Below, piece after piece: positions 26,001 through 38,000 of a stretch of DNA of 64,000 nt (within the stretch, counting starts at the first letter, position 1; each line of letters starts with the position of its first letter). The notes beneath the pieces were generated by a model. It was not told the origin of the DNA. It worked only from the letters and a program-made list of their open reading frames with translations, and did no database searches. The stretch is from Schistosoma mansoni (taxonomy: Eukaryota; Platyhelminthes; Trematoda; Strigeidida; Schistosomatidae): assembly GCF_000237925.1 (NCBI RefSeq), contig NW_017386050.1, forward strand, positions 62,001-126,000. Reading direction: 5' to 3'. Both the position numbers and the translations under genes were made by a program.

Positions 26001-29000
26001 AAGTGAGACCTAATGATACTGAGTTCAGTTGCTTCAAGGTCATTCGAATCTACAACTAAGTAGTTCCATATTGGTAGGAAACAATTACCCAATGCCCTCT
26101 GGTTTCAATTCAAGTTATCAGTTAAGGTCAACCGGTGCTATAAATCACTTTGAAATTATTGGAGTAACAAGATATGAAGTCATGTCAATATTTCCGTAGA
26201 AGGTTGAGTGAAAAATGTTCAGACTAAAGAGAAGGGATGATACTGAAAATTCAAGCTCCTCTGGTAATCAAACATCTATAAAAGTGATTTGCTATCTCTA
26301 AACGAGAGCGTAACAAAATTTGCGAGAAAACCTAAAAATGATATAAGTCAAGTCAAATGTATCTCTGTGAACGAGAACGCCAGTGGGAACTATCAATTGT
26401 ATTTCAACACAAAACTACAAAATCTCTTACTATGGTATGAGAATCATACATTGAATACCTCATTTGCAGATTCATATTACTTTTCCTACACATTCTGTAT
26501 AATTCTTCCAGTCCATAGTCCTTTTCTATTTTCTCTTCCATTCTTTTCAACTCGATCTTCTTAGCCTTCTGCTACCAGGTTTTCCGCTTCCGATTGGGGT
26601 TATGTCTATCGATATAGGAAGCATACACAACAGTATTACTGTTTTACCACTGTCACATCATTTCTCACCGGTGACGTGATATGGTAATAGTTAAACCTAA
26701 TAGTACGATATTAATTGCATTAGACAGTTGACATATCCTCCAATCGCTTATTTGTTAAATGATTTACAATCATCTTCATTTAATGGTAAACATTTTATTT
26801 TATTTTCAGAGATACTCATGAAACTGGTAGCTGAATGTAAAGCGGAATTCAAATATCCTCATGAGATAATAATTCGAGAAGGCGATATTGGTGACTGGTA
26901 AACTTTTTTTCCATTACTGGCCTCCATGGCTTTTTTCAGTAATAAGTCGAATTATACTGAATGAACAAAATAATTTCAAAGGAAAGATGGACAGTGGTTA
27001 GCAGTGGAATTCAGAGCCCGCTTTTCGTCCTTTATGGGACTCGTCAGCTGGATGTACCTGCATCTCGGAGTTGATGTTCACTTGCACAAGCAAGTGGCTA
27101 TCAGAACTCAGTAGATGACTGGATAACGCGATGGCGTTTGAAGCGAAAGATACTGGGTTCGAGTCCCAGAGTGAACATCAACTCCCAGGCGCAGGTATAT
27201 CCAGCTGACGAGTCCCAAATAGGACGGAACGCGCGTCCTGGATTCCACTGCTAGCCACTATCCATCTCTGCTTACAATGCTTGTGAATTAAGGCTTTATT
27301 GAGGCACATATGCCAATAAGAGACTGATCAATTGCAGTCCTAAATATCAATGGGAAGATTCAAACAAACAATACCAAGTGAATTCAAAATAATTTCTATT
27401 CATATTTGTTAATGTAGTAAGATGAAGTCATATAAAGATCGAATCAAGTTCACTCAGATAAAAGAGGTTATACAGCGTTAACAGGTATGATAATTCTCAA
27501 TGATTGTATGAAGCTATCAGTAGTGTAGGAATAAATGTATGAAACTTGGTAATGTCATTATATTTATCAACCACAGTACAGTTTGATAAGAAAATGACAT
27601 TGCCATCTCTATACTTGAAGCAGTCTAACGTGAATATAAAAGGTTTAATAAATACAAGTCAGTTTTTAGTTTTGATATTTCTTCCAAAAACGATTTGCTG
27701 AATAAATTTTTGATATGAAACCAAACATTGGAAATATGAATATCAATCTAATTAATACAATACAACTTGCATCTACAAATAATCAGGGAGGATGTTCTGG
27801 CAGTTTTTCCTCGGACTGCCTCAATAAATATGCAAAGGAGTACTTTAATCACAAAACATCAGTCTCAGGGAGCAGTAGAAGTATCATAATATTGAAAACC
27901 ATAATACGTGTAATATGTTTTTATGTTGAATATATCAGAGAATACAATAGAGACTGTGTAATCTGTGAAACACTAATTTTTTTACGATACTGTAGTCCAA
28001 TTATTGTTTGTAGCATATTGTTCTACATAGCTATAATATTTGTAAGCTCTATGACTGCCAAGCCTAAATAGATTCTGCAATATGTACAGACGCCAAATCA
28101 TAATTAAATTAATTCAGATTAACTGCTTTTCAACTGTAAACTAAAATGGAAATCTTGTTTAGATGCTAAGTGGTTGGAGGTAGTTGATAGAAAATCCAGG
28201 ACCTAGGTTTCACGGCAGTTAGGAATCTTCAGCAAGACGTACGTGCAGGCTTGAAGAAATTGACGTTCCTCGTGAAAACCAAACTCAAGTCATGCAGCTT
28301 TACAGTCTTCAGTTTTGCCACTGAGCTATGTGGTCAGGGAGTGACTGAGATATTTACATTGATTTACCACTGAGTGGTCGTTTTCTTAGTCCCTATGTGC
28401 TGATCGAATTCTGTTGCTTAAGTTGTAATCCTTTCATCAGTTAAGGTGACTCAGAATCACGTGCATTAAGTTCATAAATTGAGTGGTCTGAAAGAGACTG
28501 TAGGAAACCCTGAGCCTAGGTTTAATGTTAGTTAACATTTGTCAGTAAGTCATCCGTGTAGTCTTGACGAAACTAGTGCTCCCTGTGGGATTTCAAACCT
28601 CATCACTCAATATAATGATCAGAGAAGTTACTACTAAGTTTTGATCTTTTCCTAATTTATGGAAACTATTTATTCACTTTGAATTGAATCTTTGTTAAAT
28701 AAAACCCCTCGAAATCTTATCAGTTTATTTGTAATGATGAACCATTTTACATGTTCAGTTCCCTTGTGAAGAAATTATAACACTAAGGGCTTTTGAAAAT
28801 CGCTTATTACTTACTTACTTACGCCTGTTACCCCTCGTGGTAGAACATAGGCCACATACCAGCATTCTCTATTTAACCCTGTCCTAGGCAATTCTTTCCA
28901 GTTCTTTCCAGTTGTTATTCATCCTTTCCATATCTGCTTCTATCTCCCGGCGTAATATGTTCTTTGGCCTTCCTCTTTTCCGCCTCCATTCCGGATTCCA

Positions 29001-32000
29001 AGTTAGGGCTTGCCTCGTGATGCAAAAAATCGCTTATAATGACAACTAATGTGAGCAGTAATTTTTAAACAATTTGATATGCTAACTTATATTCATTGAT
29101 TTTTTTAAAATTTTAACCATATACTGTTTAGCATGTATGTATTACTCTCTGGTCGTGTATCGGTTCATTATCGTGGAGATCAAAATACTGAAATAAATGA
29201 AGAGATACATGAATTAATGAATGTTAAATCCAACAGTTTTATACCTGTTAAACAAAATGTTTCAGACACTGTTAACGAAGAACTCGGGCCTCAAGTCGGT
29301 CAACTAGGTAATTAAGTATATATATACTCAGTTTTATTTTCATTTCACTGCTTTACCGTACTCAAATGCTTATTTCTAACATTATTATTATTATTGATAA
29401 CGGTGGTTTAACGAATAAAGGTTACATATAAGACTTTTGGACCTGGTTTTGTGGAATAAGTGATAACATTAGTCTTCTTGCTGTTACTCTATCTATATCA
29501 AAAGTGAATTTGTACCACCAAAAAAGAACAAAAAATCATTGTTGACAAGCCAGTTATTATTCAGTGGTCAGAATAGATATTTCCAGAACTTAAATCTTGA
29601 GATGCTGGAATTGCTTCAGGATAATTAGTTGCATACAATCGGAGGATTTGTAGAGATTGTGGAATCTTTGTAATTTAAATCATGAACTGGCCTTACTTAG
29701 CCCACCATTGAAAACCTGAAAGCAACGGATACATATTTCACCTTATTATTAGTCACCTCATTAATGAGTATTTAAGACCCCGCGTCTGGTAATCAAATTC
29801 AGAACCTTTGGCCTCCCATGAAAATTCCTAACCTGTAGACCACTCACCCAACACAAATCTAATTAATTATACAGCTGTACTTCAGAATCGCAAAATTAAG
29901 TAATAAATTGTGTACAGTAGGAACCTACACTGAATTTCTTAACACATAACAGATTGTTCCTAAGTGAAATTGTAATTCTTTCTCTGACTAGTCTTCACTA
30001 GTACACAGATAACTTTGCAATCTCTATGGTTATAATTCATTTTATTCCTTTAAAGTTCTTCATCAGTCAATCTGTGAGATTTATACAAACAAGGCATTAT
30101 TATATCTAAGAGGCCACAGTCACTATTCTGATTGAACACTTAAAGGCAAAAAGCATTTGAATGTTCGTCATATTTTGGCTTATTTCTGTTACATCAAATA
30201 ATCAAATCGGGTTTGAAACTAAACATGATAGTTAACTAATGGAATCACCATTTAGTGGTAATCATTACTGATCGATTAAAGATGAACTGTCTTACTTACT
30301 TTCCAAATCATTTATTAATATGCTAATTTATTATTATTCATATATTTTCGAGCTTAATGCTTAGAACCAAAATTCTGATCAATCAGTAGCACACCGATTA
30401 ACTCAACGGTGAAGGTGAGTGATACGTGGTAGAAAAAAAACTAGGGAGTATTAGTTCGTTCAAGATTTCAGGTACACCTTCCTGAAGAATCAACATATCA
30501 TGAGATCTAGGTTGAGCAAGATTTCCTGTTGTCTACCTCTAACAACTACCTTACATTTTGATCAGTCACTATTGGCATGTGAGACTGTTGAATGAACGAC
30601 TCAATAATCTCTATAATATCAGTTACACACAAAAGTGATTCCTCTTCGATTCACTGTCCGAACAAATACACCAAGTCCACTTTTCAAAATTTAAGACAGT
30701 ACATAAAAGAAATAATATACTGCAAATTTTTTTAAACCAGTTTACTAATATTCTTAATTCTGGATTATTACAAAACTTTCAAGTGATTTACCTACAGAGG
30801 TTTTAGTAAAGGGTTTTCACTGTGTTTCAATTTTGCCATATGTATGTATGTATGTAAATGGTGAATAATTCAACAAGTTACTATGGTTTCTTGTTGTTAA
30901 AATGGAAATAAAGATCAAATTACAGGAAAACTTCTTAACAAATTATTACATAGACCATATATATAGTATTATTGTATTCAAAGTATCTTACTACAATATA
31001 CTCTTTTGATAATACTAACAACTTGATATAATTAAATTTGAGTAGGTTTCCATGTTAGAAAGAAAAATGTAGTTGATGTAACTCTGTTCCAATTTTCTCC
31101 TTAATTGTCATTATAAGATCCATTATTGGTGACCATCAATCTAATACAGATAATCTAATGAATCTGTATTAAAATGACATTACACTATAATACTTTCTAT
31201 ACTACTGTAACCAATAACAACCATTAGTTAACACAGAAAAGTAGTATAGTATTGGTATTTATATAATTTAGTGCGTCAGATTGAAATTTAAGAAAGAGAG
31301 AATGGTTATTGTATAGTTTGTAAGAAAAAACAAAGGATTGACTTCTCAACAATTGAAGTGTGTACAGTAAGATGTTTCATATAGGTTCTACAGTATGTTT
31401 ACTACTTTACGTTTATTTTGTTTAAATTTTCATTGGATGTTTCTGAAATAAATAGTTTTCTGACAGTGTTAATTAATATGAATGGATCCACATAATTTTG
31501 AGATGGTAAAGAAGATTTGTAGCTCAAGTGGATGATTTTGATGAAGTTTTGTTCTCTGAGGTGGATGGTTTGGTCGTGGAGCTTTCATCGTCCTTCTGAA
31601 TGACATCATCAGCACAAACCCCGGGTAGAAGTTTGATGATGTTGTTCAGAAGGACGATGAAAGCTCCACGATCAAACCATCCACCTCAGAGAATAAAAGT
31701 CCATCAAAATATACATAATTATAAGGAAAGGACTGAATAATCCCATTGTTAAGATTCTTGAATAAATATTTGATCTGTAACAATCGCGAATGTGAACATC
31801 AATATAGGAACTCAGGAATATCTAACTACCAAGCCGTAATAGGGTAAAATGTTTATCTTGGATCCTCAGCGAATGATGTTGGCCTTTAAACTGGAGTGTT
31901 AATGTAACTATAAACACTATGATAAAAGTGCATCCAGCTGATAAGTCTTTAATAGGATGAAGTGAAGTCTTAAGTTCCCTTGCTAATCGAATCCCATCTA

Positions 32001-35000
32001 TTCTATAGATGGATATAATTTAAGTCTGATCTTCAAATAATCTTTATCGAGTTTCCTTCTGATTATTATTCACTTTTTCTAGTTGATTATTAAATATCTA
32101 TATTGCTGATAGGTAAATTTCACTTGGGATGATTTACTGTTAACATTTGTAACCTTTAAATCATTACTGCGTGTAGGAGTAAGCAGGAAGGAAGTTAGGG
32201 GCGGGCAAAACACGATAGGAAATCACTTCATGAAGACACTCACTGTAAGACTAAGCCATGTGCGTAGATGTAGGCTACTTGGTTAGAAGTCCAAATGAAT
32301 ATCGTAACAATTAGTTAGAGACTTTGAATCAAAAGCATCCTAAATAAAGTTAGGGAGTTCACAATTTGTCTTCCCTTAGATTCTAATTTCCAAATTACTG
32401 AAGAGAATCTGTTTTATTTCATCAATTCATATTTTCTTTAAAAGTATCTTCGATCCGTAATCTTTCTGTTGTCATCAATACTGTTACTATTTCTATTATT
32501 CTGGGATCTACCTTGACAGTTTCATCTCATTGTGACGTGTTATATCAACTCAAACTTATGTACACATGTGCCGGTTCTACGCCGCGTATAAACAACTGGA
32601 TGGCTAAGTGACATCAACCAATAAAGTGTATTTGTATCATGAATCGATCTAAGTTAGACATTAACACCGTTGGATGTTGACTCGATGGTCTAGGGATTAA
32701 GCATTCGCGCGCGAGGCAAAAAGTCCTGTGTTCTAGTCCAGCATGCGGGATTCTGGATGCTCATTGTTGAGGAGTCCTGTACTAGGAAGAGACAGCCGTC
32801 CAGTGATTCCAGGTTTTCAACTATGGTCTAACTTTTATTGACTCATGGATTCAACTTTATAAAGACTTGAAAAAATATGTTGCACCAATAATTTTTCTAC
32901 ATTCAACGTTTTATCGTCTTGCCGATGAAAAATGTTGAAACGAGATATTGTTATCTCATTTTTAGTAAAATCCTAATAATATCACACATATGTTTTACAG
33001 TTGTTAGATTTAAAACAACATTCTGTTATATCGTGTGAACTCGTAATATATATGAACGTGCAATTAGAGAGGAGTGAATTTATTGATCGGACGCAAATGA
33101 TACTTGAAATCGTACGAGCAGTCTTGGGTGCTATTCGGTCCTTCCTATCTGCCTAGCCCAGCCCAGCCCAGAACACAAATAACAGCCTCGGCAATATGAA
33201 TCATTATTTACAAACACACTGGGTTTTTATACAAACCAAAGTAATCAATAAACTGATTATAACTCAAGAATCGTATGATAATAAGTCACAGGTCAAAATA
33301 AAGCTAATGATAAGAGAAATACGAATATGAATAGTTCAGTTACGTAATAATTGTACAATAGGAAATAGGCATATTACATTGATCCATTAATAGACCTAAA
33401 TGTTACCATTCGTAATTCACCGGGGGATATAACACATTCAAACACTGATTTGTACCGATTACTTTATTTACATAAGTCAGCTTTAATATCAGGTTTTTGT
33501 AACTTGAACACTGCTTCAACAAGACTGATAGTTTCAATAGTATATTTAGATAACAAGTACAAAACAAATGCGCTACACAACAGTCCCCTCGAAAAAATAC
33601 TAAATCCTTGAAAGATATCACTCCTTAAACCAAATGATAAGTAACAATTGCATATATTTGAAACCAGATATTTTTTACATATGCAAAATCATTCTACATT
33701 ACATTTCCTTTAAAACTAGTTTTTAATGAGCTAGAGAATAACAGAAAAGCAAGGGACGCTGTTTCGCCGTTTCATAATAGTTTGAGACAATTGAAGGCGT
33801 TAGTTGTAATTAACTACTCACCATATCTTGATTTTGCACTTGAACTAAATCTTGATAACAGTCTCATGCTTAATATCTTGGTTAATGAAATATCGTATAG
33901 TTGAAAGCATGAGTCAGTTGAAGTTAGACTACAATGGAAAACCTGGAAGCACTGGACGGCCAACTCGTCCTATTGTAGGACTACTCAGCCGTGCGCCTCC
34001 ACGAACATAAAACCTATCAGTCTCGCGCACGAGCACTTAAACACTAGACAACTGAGCCGGCATCCGATGGTGTTAGTGTCTAACTTCAACCAAACCACGA
34101 AGTTGAACAACCGTTCACCAATTGTCTTCAGTGAGTTCCTATCTCACAACAGACGTGGTTTGAACTCCACTGGTCACTGCTTCTCACTAGAACTCCAGGA
34201 ATTATCTCTTGAAGTCAGTCACTAGTGAGCATATGATCAGTATCAGAAGGGGTTTTGTGGAGATTTAGTATTTTCATAGTTGAGACTGGTAGGTCCTGGG
34301 TTTGAATCTCGCGAGGTGAGGTCGTGGATGCGCACTTCCAAGGAGTCCCACAATAGGACGAAACGTCCATTCAATGCTCCCAGGTTTTCCTAGGTGGTCT
34401 AGCTTAAATTGACTAATGCTTTCAACAATGAAAATACTAAGTCTCCACAAAACCCCTTCTGAAATATCGTATAGTTGAATTCAGGAACATGAAAGTTTAA
34501 CATCAAGAACTGAATTTCTTTAGATATCCATTGAAAATTAGGAATCAGTGGATAATTGTTTCATTTCCTAAACATTATCTATTCCCATCAGAATATTATT
34601 TCATTTCCTTCCACTATAACAACCAGATTTCATAATTTCAGTCATCGTTGCAAATACACAATTCATTCTGTCAATATCCAAGCAAATTGTTTTATTGAAT
34701 GCATCCATTTATGTATCTATTCTCCCTATAGTCTGTTTTTATTATTTATCCTAGAAGCTGGTTCAGTATTTGGTGAAGTTGCATTAATTGAAGATTGTTT
34801 AAGAACTGCAAGTATTTTAGCTTTACCAAATACTATTGAATTCAACCAATATGAACCATCTAATCAACAACACCACCATCAACAACAACAACAACATCAG
34901 CAACAGCAGTGGCAACAACAACAACACCACCTATTACCAATAAAACAATCTGTTTGTTTAATCAATATATCAAGAACATTATATAATAATACTGTACGTC

Positions 35001-38000
35001 AAGCCATTGAAAAAGAATTTTATGAAAGGATAAAATATGTTAAAAATATAATTTATTTTCAACATTTATCAGATAAAATAAAAAAACAAATTGCTATGAG
35101 TTTAATTAAACAAACATATGAATATAATCAAATCATTTTAAAACAAAATAGTATATTCAATGGTTTATACTTTATTCAAAGGTAAATCTCTCTCTATATA
35201 TACATATATGTTATCAGAAGGGGGTTTTTTGTGGAGATTTAGTATTTTCATAGTTGACAGCGTGAGTCAATTGAAGTTAGACCACTATGGAAAACCACAA
35301 TAGGACGAAACAGCCGTACAGGGCTTCCAGGTTTTCCTTATTGGTCTGTCTTCAATTGAATCACGCCTTCAATTATATATATCTATGAATAAACAGATGT
35401 GACGTCTTTGGAAGAAAGAATTCTGAAACTAAAGTGTATAATACAAAAATGATATTCAGTCCGGAAATTGATAAAATGAATTACGTAATACACTTGGTAT
35501 TGTTTGTTTGAATCTTCCCATTGATGTTTAAGAGACTGAAATTGATCAGTCTCTTATTGGCCATATGTGCATACTGTGCGTATTGTCTCGATATAGCTGT
35601 CAGGACTCAGTAGCTGAGTGGATAACAGGATGGCGTTTGAAGCGAAAGATACTGGGTTCGAGCCCCAGAGTGAATATTAACTTCATGATGAAGATATATC
35701 CAGCTGACGAGTCCCAAATAGGACGAAACACGCGTCCTGGATTCCACTGCTAGCCACTATCCATCTTTGCTTATAATGAATTATGTAATAGTTTTGTAGA
35801 AGATTTGTAAAGTTTACATAAGTTTAGTAGATTAAGTTGGTGATAAACAGATAGATAAATGAATGATTTTTGTGTGTGTAGAAAAACAATTAGTTCAGAG
35901 AAGATTGGATACCATAATAAAAACTATAATAAAACAATTGTGATAGTAAGAATAATAATTTTTATCATGACGACGATGATAATTTCAAGTAATTGCTGAT
36001 GGAAGTTGGAAAATTTACCAAGATAATCATAAACTTTCAGCATAGGATTATGGAGATTGTTGATTTCTTTTTGAAATCAAAAAACGATCAATGTTAGAAC
36101 ACCACTGAAAACACAGAAGCACTGGAAAGCTATTTCGTTCCACTATGGAACCTTTTCAGCAGTGCCGAAACATGACTCCGCACACGTAACCCATATCCAG
36201 GGTCTTCAGTATCGCACACGAACGCTTAGCCTCTAGACTACTGATACCGGGTCCGACGGTGTTAATGTCTAACTTTGATCAGCCTACGATATTGCACGAC
36301 CATCTTCGATTCCCTTCACTGGGCAACTGCCTCACACCCGTGATGATCAAACTTGTACACCACTGGATACAGACTCAGCATTCTAGAGATTAAGAGTTCG
36401 CGTGCGAGACTGAAGGCTTCGGATTTCAGAATCGCTTGCTGCATCATAGATGCTCATCGCACAGGAGTCCTTTACTAGGATGAAACATTCATCCAGTGCT
36501 TCCAGATTTTCAAAGGTATTCTAACTTTGATCGGTATAAGATTTCATTATAATGCTAAGCTGATTACTGTCTATTTCTGGGTATATAAATCTGACTTGAA
36601 CTTTCTTAATTGCTATTGCTGCGATCGACTGAAAAGAAGCTGCATTATTTCGTCCGTTAGTAATTTTTAAATACTTAGGAAAGTCAATTTATTACCGAAC
36701 TATTTCACTGTTTAAAGCCATTGCACATATCAGTCTTAAGTTTTTTTTGAACTTCATCTTCATGATATATATATATATATATATATATTAACTGACCTTA
36801 CACAATTATCTAAAACCAAGAAGCACTGAACAGTTGTTTCGTCTCTATGTGGGTTCCCTCATCAGTATCTGTCCCAAAACCCCTAGGATTGAAAATATTA
36901 TTACTGTCAATTATTATTATTATTATCAAGTTGAATGAAATAGGGAGTAAATAGGTTGCGTGCCCATATATGTTTACAAATACACATTTTTAACTCGTTA
37001 CCTGTAAACAGATCAGTTTTATCTTCTATTGCATCTGCCATAGTTCTACAGAGCATTGATGACGTTGATGGAAAGTGTTTGACATTCATTCAATTTTATA
37101 GTAAATATTATTTAATTACTAATCCTTACTTTTAAAAGCTCTAAATGCATTATCCAAAAGACAATATATCGCGAAGCTTGTTTATTAAGCTTCATACAAC
37201 AAATATATTATAGTTTAAACAGAAACAATCAGCTCATCATTTGCGTTCAGAATTCCTGGAGCATCACATATTCAAATAAACATAGTCTGTTCAATAAATC
37301 TTCCCAGGAAACACGAGAAATTTTGAGGGTTATATAAAAAGATAATAAAAAGTAACTTTCAAAATAGATAAAAAGTTTCAGAAGGGGTTTTTGTGGAGAT
37401 TTCAGTAATTTTATAGTTGAAACCATGAATCAAATGATAGTATCTACACTTTACGCAATCAAAGGTATATCAAACTTTTCTCCTTCAAAATCTTAGTTAT
37501 CTTTTAATTTCCTTAATTCTTAAATACCTCGTGAACAGGATTTTCCCAAAATCAATTGTTTAGCAATTATTTAGACTGTAAGTCAGCGATTGTGGAAAGC
37601 ACGTGAAACTATATATGTCCAATGTTTTGATTGATGTAAGATGTTAACTGTCATTCTGGCTTCTAATCATCTTTAGAGACATCATAGTTCTAAGCGAAAC
37701 TTTTTATAGTTCAACTCATGAGTCAATTGAAGCTAGATCACTATGGAGAACCTGGAAGCACTGGTTAAGCACTCGCGCGCAAGACTGTCTAGTCTTTTCT
37801 GACGACTAAAAACCTCAATGGGTAAATCAAAGACATCTTCTTACTAATTATTTTACAAATTGGTCCTAAAATGAGTTACATTTTGGGGTGGTTGAAATCA
37901 TACTAAATGATTTGATGACATCCGGTTTCCCTATGACCGTGGCTGAAGTTTTTTGTTATTACCAAGTGTCACATCTGTGAAAACATGAATCAAATTTTCC

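Larger units (their letters stand above)
29308..34754 (+). other. CNB intron 3 (5.4 kb)
   Basis: The largest intron of the gene. It holds a decayed family 2 SINE (about 29690-29860), an unassigned 77-bp-arm fold-back (31535-31710), a decayed family 1 SINE (31868-32010), a family 2 SINE (32640-32860), a solo LTR (33024-33434) and a composite family 2 SINE (33906-34459). 29900-31500 holds nothing I can assign. Confidence 0.75.

Noticed and set aside
26289-26564. 91-codon + frame before CNB exon 2
   Set aside because: Overlaps a likely LTR family 3 relative; composition and position do not suggest an exon.
31540-31706. CTGATGATGTC ... GGACGATGAAAG in the hairpin at 31.5 kb as a hammerhead
   Set aside because: Looks ribozyme-like at first, but GAUGAAA does not follow a closed stem II correctly and no stem I partners were found; better explained as an inverted repeat.
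35600-35665. tRNA gene within the family 1 SINE
   Set aside because: Good boxes A and B, but it belongs to the repeated SINE body and lacks a proper acceptor stem.
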